A stretch of DNA of 64,000 nucleotides from an uncultured Selenomonas sp. GTDB lineage: Bacteria; Bacillota; Negativicutes; Selenomonadales; Selenomonadaceae. The stretch is from NCBI GenBank assembly GCA_947167105.1, contig CAMVGU010000018.1, positions 1 to 64,000 on the forward strand, written 5' to 3'. The translations under genes and the position numbers were made by a program. Positions 9,344 to 17,581 of the stretch are shown here, piece after piece (positions within the stretch are counted from its first letter, which is position 1; every line of letters begins with the position of its first letter). The notes beneath the pieces are model-generated. The model searched no databases and was not told where the DNA came from. It saw nothing but the letters and a program-made list of their open reading frames with translations.

Positions 9344-9778
9344 ATGTTAGACGAATTCAAGAAATTTATTATGCGTGGCAATGTGCTGGATATGGCGGTG
9401 GGCGTGGTTATCGGCGCCGCCTTCGGCAAGATTGTCACTTCCTTCGTGAGCGACATCCTGATGCCGCCCCTAGGGGTGCTGCTGGGGAAGGTGGACTTTT
9501 CCAATCTCTTTATCAATCTGTCCTCCCAGCCGGCTGCCAGCCTGGCTGAGGCCAAGGCGGCGGGGCTGCCGGTGATTGCTTACGGCGCTTTTATCAATAC
9601 GGTTATCGACTTTCTGATTGTGGCGGCGGCCATCTTCCTGCTCATCAAGCAGGTGAACCGCTTCTTCCCCTCCAAGGAGGAGGCACCGGCGCCCCATCTC
9701 TGCCCCTACTGCAAGACTGAGATACCGGAGGAGGCCACCCGCTGCCCCCACTGCACCTCGGAGCTGCAGCAGGGCTGA
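9344..9778 (+). CDS. mscL: large-conductance mechanosensitive channel MscL with C-terminal zinc ribbon
   Basis: A pentameric membrane channel that opens under osmotic downshock. Residues 1-110 follow the standard MscL fold: the N-terminal [24 protein letters not shown] helix, a periplasmic loop and the second membrane helix [19 protein letters not shown]. The usual C-terminal helical bundle is replaced or extended by CPYC...CPHC (about residues 119-138), a four-cysteine zinc-ribbon pattern, giving 144 residues in total. AAAGGAG lies 9 nt before the ATG. The gene stands alone between two terminators. Confidence 0.95.
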   Translation: MLDEFKKFIMRGNVLDMAVGVVIGAAFGKIVTSFVSDILMPPLGVLLGKVDFSNLFINLSSQPAASLAEAKAAGLPVIAYGAFINTVIDFLIVAAAIFLLIKQVNRFFPSKEEAPAPHLCPYCKTEIPEEATRCPHCTSELQQG

Positions 9779-9802
9779 AATACCGGGTGTGCTGAGATAT
9801 TT

Positions 9803-9835
9803 GGCAGGGAGCGGATGCTGTTTCCCTGCCTTTTT
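9803..9835 (+). terminator. rho-independent terminator after mscL
   Basis: A perfect 8-bp stem, GGCAGGGA / TCCCTGCC, followed by five T residues. Confidence 0.85.
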
Positions 9836-10074
9836 GCTATGCGAGTCAAGCCCGTAAGCGACGCTCTGCGCAGCAGAGCTGATCCCTTTAGGGGGGCGTA
9901 GTGCGAACCTTTGTTCCGCACGAAGTTTTGTATTCAAAAAAAAATACTTGTCCCTGCCATGAAGGAAAATCCGATTTCTTGCAGAATTAAGAGACGTAAA
10001 AGGGGGATCTGTAAAAGGATCATCTGCAGCGGCAAGGGAATCTGCTGGTCTGCAAACAAAAGGGAGGTTGGACT

Positions 10075-12060
10075 ATGGGTATACAGAAAAAGTTCTTTCT
10101 GCTGGCGGGCATCGTGGCCGTCATCATGCTGGCCATTTCCTGCGCGGGCTACTATGTGGCTTCCAGCGCCCTGGAAGAGGGCATCAACAGCGAGATGACC
10201 GAGGTGGTTGAAAGCCACAACAACAAGTTGTCCGGCTGGCTGGACGAAAAGGCTGCCTTGACCATGGCAGTAGCCAGGAACATGCACCAGGTTGATGACG
10301 GCACCAGGGACGAGGCCGCTTTGCGCCCGTCGCTAAACGTCATTGGCGAGGATAAGGAAGTGCTGCTGGATGTGACCATCGGCCGTGAGGACAAGGTCAT
10401 GTTCTCCTACCACGCCGAGTCCTCCACGGGCAAGACTGACCCTACTTCACGCGGCTGGTACAAGCAGGGCAAGGCCGCCAACGGCAAGCTGGAATGGACG
10501 GAGGCCTACGTGGACAAGCTGAGCAACCAGCTGGTAGTCTCCACCACGGTTTCCTACAATGATGCCGCCGGCAGATTCCGGGGCGTTGCCGTGGCCGATG
10601 TGCCCCTGACCGTCCTGAAGGACGCCGTCAAGCAGATCCGCTACCAAGGCTCCGGCATGGGCTATATTATCGACAGGACAGGACAGGTACTGGCCTCCGA
10701 TGATGAAGCCAGCAATACGAAGCTTATCTCTGAGCTGCCGGAATTCAAGGAGCATGAGAAGGCCATTATGGCACCGGATGCCAAAGGCTCCTTCCAGATT
10801 GAGAAGAACGGTGAGTCCCAGACCTTCGCCTTCACCACCATCCCCAGCACCCAGTGGGTCATTGGCCTGATGGTGCCGGATTCCGTCCTCTACGCACCCC
10901 TTACCAATATGAAGCTGCTCTATGCAGTCCTCATCCTGCTGGGCCTTGTGATTATCGTCTTTGCCTGCCTGCGCTTCGGCAGCATGATTGTGAACAATGT
11001 CCAAAGGCTCCACGGCCATGCCACCAAGCTGGCTGACGGGGATCTCTCCATGCAGCCTTTGCCTGTCATCTCCGACGACGAGCTGGGGGATTTGACCAAG
11101 GCCTTCAATGTGATGCACAAGAATATCCACGACCTGATAGAGAACATCGCCAAGGCCTCGGAGCGCCTGGCAGCCTCCAGCGAGGAGCTGACCGCCAGCG
11201 CCCATCAGTCGGCGGAGGCAGCCATGAGCGTGGCGGAGACCGTCACCAACATGGCCAACGGCATGTCCGAGCAGCTCACCCATGTGGACAATGTTCGCAG
11301 CACCGTGCAGGAGTCCAGCCGGGATACGGAGGTGGCCGTCCAGCAGGGTGCCAATGTCACTTCCATGACGGTGAATGCAGCAGATGCCGCCGCCAACGGC
11401 GAGAAGCTGATGCAGCAGGCCGTTGGGCGCATGGACAATATCGAAAAGAGCGTGGGACGCAGCGCGGAAGTGGTAGCGGCCCTGGGCAAGAACTCCGAGC
11501 AGATCGGGGCCATTGTGGAGGCTATCTCCAATATCGCCGAGCAGACCAACCTCCTGGCCCTGAATGCAGCCATCGAGGCTGCCCGTGCCGGCGAGCATGG
11601 CCGGGGCTTCGCCGTGGTGGCTGACGAGGTCAGGAAGCTGGCCGAGCAGTCCAAGGACGCAGCAGACCAGATCGGCGAAAAGATCCGCATGGTGCAGAAC
11701 GATACCCAGTCCGCAGTGCTGGCCATGAACGAAGGCTCCGGCGAGGTTCGTGCCGGTGCGGACGCCATCCGCGAGGTGGGCACCGAGTTCACCAATATCG
11801 TGAACCATGTGCAGGAGATCCGCAAGAACATGGAAAGCATCGGCAACTCCATGAACACCGTGGCCACCAACAGCGCCAGCATTGATGAAGCTGTGGCGGG
11901 CATCCAGGAAATCAGCCGCACCTCCTCCGACCAGGCCCAGAGCATCTCTGCAGCCACCGAGGAACAGTCGGCTTCCATGGAAGAAATCGCGGCAGCATCC
12001 AATTCCCTGGCCCAACTGGCCGAGCAGATGCAGCATGCTATTGCTAAGTTCAAGCTGTAA
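10075..12060 (+). CDS. methyl-accepting chemotaxis protein with dCache sensor
   Basis: A 661-residue chemoreceptor with membrane helices at about 8-30 and 282-305, a double-Cache type periplasmic sensor between them, HAMP, and a signalling domain with the conserved tip ([20 protein letters not shown]). It has the same length and architecture as the receptor at 6 kb, but the sensor halves differ, so ligands probably differ. GGGAGG is 7 nt before the ATG. The 240 bases upstream contain GC-rich inverted repeats (for example GCTCTGC-GCA-GCAGAGC near 9866) but no riboswitch I could recognise. Confidence 0.93.
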   Translation: MGIQKKFFLLAGIVAVIMLAISCAGYYVASSALEEGINSEMTEVVESHNNKLSGWLDEKAALTMAVARNMHQVDDGTRDEAALRPSLNVIGEDKEVLLDVTIGREDKVMFSYHAESSTGKTDPTSRGWYKQGKAANGKLEWTEAYVDKLSNQLVVSTTVSYNDAAGRFRGVAVADVPLTVLKDAVKQIRYQGSGMGYIIDRTGQVLASDDEASNTKLISELPEFKEHEKAIMAPDAKGSFQIEKNGESQTFAFTTIPSTQWVIGLMVPDSVLYAPLTNMKLLYAVLILLGLVIIVFACLRFGSMIVNNVQRLHGHATKLADGDLSMQPLPVISDDELGDLTKAFNVMHKNIHDLIENIAKASERLAASSEELTASAHQSAEAAMSVAETVTNMANGMSEQLTHVDNVRSTVQESSRDTEVAVQQGANVTSMTVNAADAAANGEKLMQQAVGRMDNIEKSVGRSAEVVAALGKNSEQIGAIVEAISNIAEQTNLLALNAAIEAARAGEHGRGFAVVADEVRKLAEQSKDAADQIGEKIRMVQNDTQSAVLAMNEGSGEVRAGADAIREVGTEFTNIVNHVQEIRKNMESIGNSMNTVATNSASIDEAVAGIQEISRTSSDQAQSISAATEEQSASMEEIAAASNSLAQLAEQMQHAIAKFKL

Positions 12061-12091
12061 GAACAATAATAATCAAATCGGCATAGCAAGA

Positions 12092-12120
12092 GGCCCCTCC
12101 AGCGGAGGGGCCCTTATTAT
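12092..12120 (+). terminator. rho-independent terminator after chemoreceptor 2
   Basis: GGCCCCTCC-AGC-GGAGGGGCC, a 9-bp perfect stem, followed by a short A/T-rich tail. Confidence 0.8.
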
Positions 12121-12148
12121 TGAAGAAAAGCCAACACTATGCTATACT
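12120..12148 (+). promoter_or_regulatory. promoter of holin-like toxin module 1
   Basis: TTGAAG and TATACT boxes separated by 17 bp, about 50 bases before the toxin start. It fires rightwards immediately after the chemoreceptor terminator. Confidence 0.65.
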
Positions 12149-12198
12149 ACTCTTGCGGTCGATGGTCGGTTCCTCCACTCGTGGGGGAGGTGATGTCC

Positions 12199-12276
12199 AT
12201 GACAACTTATGAGAAGTTAGCGCTTGTGCTGGCTGTTCTTCAGTTGATCTTGGCGTTCCTGGCTCTGCTTAAGTAA
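12199..12276 (+). CDS. holin-like (Fst/TxpA-type) toxin peptide
   Basis: A 25-codon frame, beginning MTTYEKLALVLAVLQ and ending in a hydrophobic run plus KLys, with the pattern of Hol_Tox-type membrane toxins: short polar head, one membrane helix, basic end. GGGGGAGG sits 8 nt before this ATG; an in-frame ATG two codons earlier is too close to it. A convergent promoter at 12374-12402 would make an antisense RNA. The segment GATGGTCGGTTCC in the 5' leader (12161-12173) recurs directly, with one change, at 12328-12340, so the toxin mRNA and the antisense RNA could pair at both ends as in the par/fst system. Function inferred from architecture. Confidence 0.75.
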   Translation: MTTYEKLALVLAVLQLILAFLALLK

Positions 12277-12279
12277 AAG

Positions 12280-12402
12280 CATCCAGCCGTTTAATAGACG
12301 CTTTGACGAACGCCTCAAGTTTTTAACGATGGGCGGTTCCGACAAGCCAACATCGGCCGTCTATCTGTATCTAAGTATAACACGCCGGAGCGTAAATAGC
12401 AA
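12280..12402 (-). ncRNA. predicted antisense antitoxin RNA for toxin module 1
   Basis: On the minus strand TTGCTA (12397-12402) and TATACT (12374-12379) are 17 bp apart, predicting a transcript that starts near 12367 and runs toward and possibly into the 3' end of the toxin frame. It contains the complement of the GATGGGCGGTTCC repeat that matches the toxin leader. The 3' end is not determined; no convincing shared terminator was seen, so the left boundary given is approximate. Confidence 0.5.
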
Positions 12403-12417
12403 TCGGGAGCGGCGCCG

Positions 12418-14388
12418 TTATTTCCGGGCAGAGGCAAAACGGCGCAGATACTTATAAGTTGCCTCCGGCACCAGCTTGCGTATATTGCGGAAATCACGTT
12501 CTTTCAGCAGCCGCCTCACCTGAGAGGCGCTGATTGGCATGCCCTCACGCCGCAGCCGGGGAATCTCAACAAATTTAACATCATACTGCCGGAGCAGGTG
12601 ACGCATTTCTGCATTATACTGGGCTGTAACTTTGTCCAGGGGTTCCTCTCCGGCAAATCTGATGCTGATATCAAGGCTGGGAGCAATTTCCCGTCCAAAG
12701 AGTGCCACATCCAGGCTGGCATCGATTGTCTGCTCTTGCAGGCTTTCTTTGTTGAAATACTCCTTAAAAGTCTTGGCAGAGAGGATGAACTGACCGCTGG
12801 GGAGCACCAGCACATCCTTCAGATCGGCCAGATTCTCCTTCACAAGAGCAAGCCTGTCAGCAAAGGGGAAATAGGATTTATCCTCCTCTACCACAAAGAC
12901 AATAAGTTTGTCGCATTTGGTCAGTGCTTGCTCCACCAAATATCTGTGTCCCTTGGTAAACGGGTTGCAGTTCATAACAATGGAGCCCACCACCGGGCGC
13001 AGATAATCGTGGTAAATCCTGGTCAGTTTCTGCTTATAATCCCTTAGCTGTGCAGCCTCACCAGTCTCCTCAGCATCTCCCCGGCTGGTCGGTGTTGCCC
13101 TGACGGTAGGTGCGGCTGTCTGCGGTTCGACAGGATAGAAAGCATGCTGAGATAAGAAGGAAAATATTCCTCCAGCCATCAGTTTGTTGCCAGCCCTAGC
13201 CAGATGAGAATCTGTATCAGCAAAAATCTCACCATAGGGATGTGGACGAATAGCCTTATGACTTAAATCGCAACTGTCAATTCTCCACAGGGAAGCCTCG
13301 GTTCCCACGATGACAATATCTCCCTTTTTAGCGGGGATAGAGCGCAAGACTCCGATGGTATTGTTCAGCAATTCCTGACCACCGCCGCAAATAAACGCAT
13401 AGTTGTGAACAATAAAACCTTTTTCCGGCACGTTCTCATTCAGATATTGCTGCAACAGAGAAGCAGGAGTATATGCATCCGCATCTCCGAAGCCGGACAT
13501 CACACAGTTTCCTACTAGGAAAATTGATCGCCTGGGGTTTTCAGGCTGTCCAAAGGTAATCCTGAGTCCATGCCTGGTATTGAGGGAAACTGAGATGTAA
13601 TCAACGTAGCGTCTGGAGCTATCCGGTCTTATATATGCTTCCGGTGTTTGATAACTGCTGAAAAATTCTTCAAAGCTGTTATGATAGTCCCGAAAAAGCA
13701 GTTCTTTTTTCTGATAAATCTGCTGCATCGCTTCTCTGTTGCCGGCCACCGGAACGAGTTTGAAACTCATGGCAGCGATTAGCTGCTCATGAGGAGAAAG
13801 ATTATTTCCGGTTCTAAATGGCATGGACGGCTGTGTAAGTGTCATTACAGATACACCCTTTGCTTGCCATTCGTCTATAACGGGGCGCAGCAGGTTCTGA
13901 TTGACACATTGACCGTTGAAAGTATCGAAGCGGCGGCTATCCACCATTTCATCTTGGTCTACATCATAAACCACAAAGTTAAAACCTCGCCCCAGGCCGT
14001 AATTTTTCCCATCTATCACTATCAGCCCCCGAATGCCAACTCCGCCTTGACATAGGAAGCCCCCGGAATAGACAAGCAGATTGTGATTGTTGAGTTTGCC
14101 TCCCAAAGACACAGGTTCATTCAATTTTTCTGTGGTCTTTTCCCTTATTACTGTGCCTTTGTTGATAACAGCCAGATACGGCTGGCGATACCTGCCAGTA
14201 AGATCTATCTGCAACCCCAACTGCCGAAGGGCAGTGGCATGCTCCGGCTTGAAGAATGGGCCGAATCCTGTATCGGCAACGGTGATAATAACTGCATAAC
14301 GGGGCAGTACTTTCCGCAGCTTCTCCAAATAAGCCAGAAAATCCTGCTCATTTTGCAGTTTCTGTAAATCCCTATCCTTAGAGTCCAT
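12418..14388 (-). CDS. ILEI-like / SGNH-like / citrate lyase ligase-type nucleotidyltransferase fusion
   Basis: A 656-residue multidomain protein. Residues about 15-170 resemble the interleukin-like (ILEI/FAM3, GG) domain, with YLAVINKGTVIREK, a GGFLCQGGVGIRGL block and GRGFNFVVYD. A central region (about 270-400) has an SGNH-like start, VGNCVMSGFGD. The C-terminal 190 residues match the nucleotidyltransferase domain of citrate lyase ligase (CitC): NPFTKGHRYLVEQA as the HxGH-type motif and ISASQVR near the end. CitC itself is about 350 residues and lacks the first domain. No citrate lyase genes are nearby. The start at 14388 follows GAGGTG by 7 nt. It is probably an activating enzyme for a surface or small-molecule pathway; function unknown. 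Confidence 0.7.
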   Translation of the reverse strand: MDSKDRDLQKLQNEQDFLAYLEKLRKVLPRYAVIITVADTGFGPFFKPEHATALRQLGLQIDLTGRYRQPYLAVINKGTVIREKTTEKLNEPVSLGGKLNNHNLLVYSGGFLCQGGVGIRGLIVIDGKNYGLGRGFNFVVYDVDQDEMVDSRRFDTFNGQCVNQNLLRPVIDEWQAKGVSVMTLTQPSMPFRTGNNLSPHEQLIAAMSFKLVPVAGNREAMQQIYQKKELLFRDYHNSFEEFFSSYQTPEAYIRPDSSRRYVDYISVSLNTRHGLRITFGQPENPRRSIFLVGNCVMSGFGDADAYTPASLLQQYLNENVPEKGFIVHNYAFICGGGQELLNNTIGVLRSIPAKKGDIVIVGTEASLWRIDSCDLSHKAIRPHPYGEIFADTDSHLARAGNKLMAGGIFSFLSQHAFYPVEPQTAAPTVRATPTSRGDAEETGEAAQLRDYKQKLTRIYHDYLRPVVGSIVMNCNPFTKGHRYLVEQALTKCDKLIVFVVEEDKSYFPFADRLALVKENLADLKDVLVLPSGQFILSAKTFKEYFNKESLQEQTIDASLDVALFGREIAPSLDISIRFAGEEPLDKVTAQYNAEMRHLLRQYDVKFVEIPRLRREGMPISASQVRRLLKERDFRNIRKLVPEATYKYLRRFASARK

Positions 14389-14689
14389 CAAAAACACCTC
14401 ATGTATCATCAAATACGCAGCCTGTCACAAAGCAGCGCCGCATATATTTTAATATATCTGTCCCCCTCCCGCAAGACAAATGTACAAGGATAGATGTTTG
14501 ACACGTTACAAAGGTGAGAGCATTCATTATGCTCTAAAAAATCATCCAAGGGCAGGAGGGAGCATCTGGGCGGTCACACCACATATTATCTAAATCCAGA
14601 GCCACTGCGGCAGGATTATGGCGTACTGTGCAGAAGTATAGGTGGTGGTTACTTGTGAGCAGTGTATCTATTTCAGGAGCTGAAAGCCA

Positions 14690-16513
14690 ATGCATAAGGA
14701 ATATCTGATGGGCAACGAGGCCATGGGGCTGGCGGCCCTTGCGGCTGGGGTCAGGGTGGTGGCGGGCTATCCCGGCACCCCTTCCACGGAGGTGCTGGAA
14801 ACTATTGCCCGGCATAATGAGGCAAAGAGAATCCATGTGGAATGGTCAACCAATGAAAAGGCGGGGCTGGAGGTGGCGGCAGGGGCGGCCCTGTCCGGGG
14901 CCCGTGCTCTGGTAACGATGAAGCAGGTGGGGCTGAATGTGGCAACCGACCCCCTGATGAGCCTTGCCTATATCGGGGTCAAGGGGGGCATGGTGGTGCT
15001 GGTGGCGGATGACCCGGGGCCTATTTCCTCCCAGACGGAGCAGGACACCCGGCATTTCGCTTCCTACGCCAAACTGCCCTGCTTCAATCCCTCCGGCGTG
15101 GCGGAAAGCTATGAGATGCTGCAGGAAGCCTTTGCTTTCTCGGAAAAGTACAGCACCCCGGTGCTCTTTAACCCCACCACACGGGTGGATCACGGCTATG
15201 CCACTATCTCCGTCAAGGACGAAGAAGAATATTATATTTGCCAGCCGGAGGGCTTTCGGCGGGACCCTTCTAAATGGGTCATCTTCCCCCGCCTTTCCTA
15301 TCAGGCCCATCTGAAGCTGGAAAAGCGCAACGCCGGGCTGACCCAGGTGCTCTCCGCCTATCCCCGCAATGAGGTGCTGCCGGGAGGGGGAGACTCGCGC
15401 CGGGGGATCGCCACCCACGGCATAAGCTTTGCCTACACCCGTGAGGTGCTGGCGGAGCAGGGGGAGAAGGCCCCCCGCGCCCTGAAGGTGGCCACTCCCT
15501 TCCCCTTCCCGGAGGAACTGGCGGTTTCCTTCCTGCAAGGCTTGGAGGAAGTGTTGTGTATTGAGGAACTGGACCCGGTTATCGAGCGGGAGCTGACCTA
15601 TATCTGCGGCAAATACCATTTGCCCGTGAAAATCCGGGGCAAGCTGACCGGGGATGTGCGCCAGGCAGGGGAAAACACCAGGGATTCCGTGGCGGCGGAT
15701 ATTGCTGCCTTTATGGGCTGGGAAGTGCCGACAGAGCGGGAACTGCCTGCGCCCCCTCTGCAGATACAGCGCCCCCCGGTGCTCTGCGCGGGCTGCCCTC
15801 ACCGGGCTTCCTTCTATGCGGTGAAGGTGGCCATGCAGGGGCAGAAGTGCGTTTTCTGCGGGGATATTGGCTGCTATACCCTGGGCAATGCCATGCCCCT
15901 GGATATGGTGGACACCTGCCTGTGCATGGGGGCAGGGGTGAATATGGCCCAGGGCATTGGCGCCGTGACGCCGGGGGTGAAATGCTTCGCCTTTGTGGGG
16001 GATTCCACCTTCTTTGCGGCAGCCCTTACGGGTGCGGTGAACGGGGTCTACAATCAGGCCGACCTTACTCTGGTCATCCTGGATAACTCCACCACTGCCA
16101 TGACCGGCCACCAGCCCCATCCCGGCACGGGACGCACCATGATGGGGGCGCAGGTGGAGCCGGTCTCCATCACCGCAGCCCTGCAGGGGCTGGGGGTAAA
16201 GCATGTGGTCACGCTGGACCCGCTGAATTTGCAGGCGGCAGTGGCGGCAGTCAGGGAAACCGCCGCCCTGCCGGGGGTGAAGGCCATTATCTTTAAATCC
16301 CCCTGCATTGCCCTGGAAAAGCCCAGGGGCATGGCAGCGGTGGACGGGGAGAAGTGCATCGGCTGCAAGAAATGTATCCGCAGCATCGGCTGCCCCGCCC
16401 TGACAGCGGCAGGGGGAAAGGTCGCCATAGACCCGGCCCAGTGTACGGGCTGCGGCCTTTGCACGGGTCTTTGCCCCACGGGGGCCATCAGCGTCACGGA
16501 AGGGGGCAGGTAA
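14690..16513 (+). CDS. iorA: indolepyruvate:ferredoxin oxidoreductase, alpha subunit
   Basis: A 607-residue catalytic subunit that decarboxylates arylpyruvates (from Trp, Phe, Tyr) to aryl-acetyl-CoA, reducing ferredoxin. The N-terminal half is the pyruvate:ferredoxin-type domain (MGNEAMGLAALAAGV, YPGTPSTE), followed by a thiamine-diphosphate domain with GDIGCYTLG and GDSTFF, and two C-terminal 4Fe-4S motifs, CIGCKKC and CTGCGLCTGLCP. One base separates it from iorB, so they form an operon. A CAGGAG sequence lies about 10 nt before the ATG. The 300 bases upstream hold a TTGACA box near 14499 and a small GAGCAT/ATGCTC hairpin, but no recognised riboswitch. Confidence 0.95.
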   Translation: MHKEYLMGNEAMGLAALAAGVRVVAGYPGTPSTEVLETIARHNEAKRIHVEWSTNEKAGLEVAAGAALSGARALVTMKQVGLNVATDPLMSLAYIGVKGGMVVLVADDPGPISSQTEQDTRHFASYAKLPCFNPSGVAESYEMLQEAFAFSEKYSTPVLFNPTTRVDHGYATISVKDEEEYYICQPEGFRRDPSKWVIFPRLSYQAHLKLEKRNAGLTQVLSAYPRNEVLPGGGDSRRGIATHGISFAYTREVLAEQGEKAPRALKVATPFPFPEELAVSFLQGLEEVLCIEELDPVIERELTYICGKYHLPVKIRGKLTGDVRQAGENTRDSVAADIAAFMGWEVPTERELPAPPLQIQRPPVLCAGCPHRASFYAVKVAMQGQKCVFCGDIGCYTLGNAMPLDMVDTCLCMGAGVNMAQGIGAVTPGVKCFAFVGDSTFFAAALTGAVNGVYNQADLTLVILDNSTTAMTGHQPHPGTGRTMMGAQVEPVSITAALQGLGVKHVVTLDPLNLQAAVAAVRETAALPGVKAIIFKSPCIALEKPRGMAAVDGEKCIGCKKCIRSIGCPALTAAGGKVAIDPAQCTGCGLCTGLCPTGAISVTEGGR

Positions 16514-16514
16514 G

Positions 16515-17093
16515 ATGCAAAAAAACATACTCCTGACAGGTGTGGGGGGTCAGGGCACGGTGCTGGCCTCGAAGCTGCTGGCAGCGGCGGCCCTCTCCAA
16601 GGGTTACGAGGTAACGAGCGCCGAGACCATCGGCATGGCCCAGAAGGGGGGCTCGGTGTTCAGCCATCTGCGCGTAGGTGAAGGCTTGGCAAGCCCCATG
16701 ATACCCAAAGGCGGGGCGGATCTCCTGCTGGCCTTTGAGCCTGCCGAGGCCGTGCGCATGCTGGGCTATCTGAAGCCGGAGGGACATCTGGTGGTGAACA
16801 GCGCCCCGGTGCAGCCAGTCACGGCGGCCTTGTCCGGCATTGGTTACACCGGGCAGGAAATGTTGGATTATCTCCGGGCGCACTCCCCCAGACTCACCAT
16901 AGTGGATGGCAGACAGGCTGCGGCAAAGCTCACCCCCAAGGCCCTGAACGTGGTGATGCTGGGGGCAGCCCTTGCCTGCGGCGCCCTGGATTTCCTGAGC
17001 CGGGAGGACATGCTGGCGGCTATCCGCTCCAAAGTGAAGCCGCAGTATGTGGCCATTAACGAGCAGGCGCTGGACCATGCTGCAGGGCAGTGA
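16515..17093 (+). CDS. iorB: indolepyruvate:ferredoxin oxidoreductase, beta subunit
   Basis: A 192-residue gamma-type subunit of the 2-oxoacid:ferredoxin oxidoreductase family, with the nucleotide-binding-like start GVGGQGTVLASKLLA and the conserved AQKGGSVFSHLR. It pairs with IorA to form the working heterodimer in aromatic amino-acid fermentation. Length is normal for the family. It is followed directly by a terminator hairpin. PaaK at 25.7 kb could interconvert the aryl-acetyl-CoA product and the free acid. Confidence 0.95.
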   Translation: MQKNILLTGVGGQGTVLASKLLAAAALSKGYEVTSAETIGMAQKGGSVFSHLRVGEGLASPMIPKGGADLLLAFEPAEAVRMLGYLKPEGHLVVNSAPVQPVTAALSGIGYTGQEMLDYLRAHSPRLTIVDGRQAAAKLTPKALNVVMLGAALACGALDFLSREDMLAAIRSKVKPQYVAINEQALDHAAGQ

Positions 17094-17113
17094 AATCTGA
17101 GCCGGATATGAAA

Positions 17114-17149
17114 AAGAAGCCCTTCCATGATGAAAAGGAAGGGCTTCTT
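17114..17149 (+). terminator. terminator hairpin after iorB
   Basis: A 13-bp perfect stem, AAGAAGCCCTTCC / GGAAGGGCTTCTT, with a weak T-rich tail. It abuts the promoter of the second toxin module. Confidence 0.7.
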
Positions 17150-17150
17150 G

Positions 17151-17159
17151 TGGTATACT
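17151..17159 (+). promoter_or_regulatory. extended -10 promoter of toxin module 2
   Basis: TGG-TATACT forms an extended -10 element about 90 bases before the toxin start; no good -35 box was seen. Confidence 0.45.
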
Positions 17160-17250
17160 GTTATCAAGCTACAAAACGGTAGGCGGCTAGTCCTCTCATC
17201 AAAGCTGGCGTTTGAAGCGCATGGTCGATCGGCAGATGGGAGGTGATGGC

Positions 17251-17319
17251 ATGGACGAGTTGACACTTCAGTTGTTACTGATTCTGTTGATTATTCTTGC
17301 CGTCAATAAAGTGAAATAA
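17251..17319 (+). CDS. holin-like (Fst/TxpA-type) toxin peptide, second copy
   Basis: A 22-codon frame, MDELTLQLLLILLIILAVNK plus VK: acidic head, one membrane helix, basic tail. GGGAGG lies about 8 nt before the ATG. The leader segment AGGCGGCTAGTCCT (17181-17194) is repeated imperfectly as a direct repeat at 17340-17353, and the leader also has a near-complement of the 3' region (AGAGGACTAACC near 17375), so both toxin-antisense pairing and 5'-3' folding are possible. It has the same overall layout as module 1 but a different peptide sequence, so the two are probably separate acquisitions or old paralogues. Confidence 0.72.
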   Translation: MDELTLQLLLILLIILAVNKVK

Positions 17320-17324
17320 CCGCC

Positions 17325-17462
17325 CCCAGTCGCTAGGTGAGGCGGTCATTCCTTGTTGAATCAACCGTTGAACATAGAGGACTAACCGTTTACCAGTAGC
17401 CCGCCTCCTGTTAGCCGCAGGAGGCTTTTTCTAATGTCATTATAGCACAGCAACAGGCAGGA
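17325..17462 (-). ncRNA. predicted antisense antitoxin RNA for toxin module 2
   Basis: A strong minus-strand TATAAT with an extended TGC (17439-17444) and a weak TTGTAT -35 box 17 bp upstream predict a transcript starting near 17432. It would begin with the GCCTCCTG stem-loop and run toward the toxin frame through the AGGCGGTCATTCC repeat. The 3' boundary is not determined. Confidence 0.5.
17403..17430 (+). terminator. terminator of toxin module 2 mRNA
   Basis: A perfect 8-bp stem, GCCTCCTG / CAGGAGGC, followed by five T residues. Confidence 0.75.
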
Positions 17463-17581
17463 TACAATCAAAAAACTGAGTCAAACATCGTTTTGGCTAG
17501 TGCAAAAGTATTTGACGGCAGGAATTACGCCGGTTGTAGCGAATATAAAGAGTGATTTTGATAAGGGAGGTGAGGCAGGCC

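Noticed and set aside
9836..10074. Structured region before chemoreceptor 2 considered as a cyclic-di-GMP or other riboswitch
   Set aside because: GC-rich inverted repeats are present, but no conserved riboswitch core that I know could be recognised.
5953..12060. The two chemoreceptor genes as a recent tandem duplication
   Set aside because: They share architecture and the signalling tip, but the sensor halves and DNA sequence differ widely, and two unrelated genes lie between them.
6040..12066. Very long antisense frames across both chemoreceptor genes (over 500 codons)
   Set aside because: They lie opposite genes with full family motifs, have His/Gly-rich compositions without domains, and arise from high GC and biased third positions in the real genes.
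14413..14689. Leader of iorA considered as a tryptophan T-box
   Set aside because: No T-box sequence and no specifier-loop/antiterminator arrangement were found; only a small hairpin and a TTGACA box.
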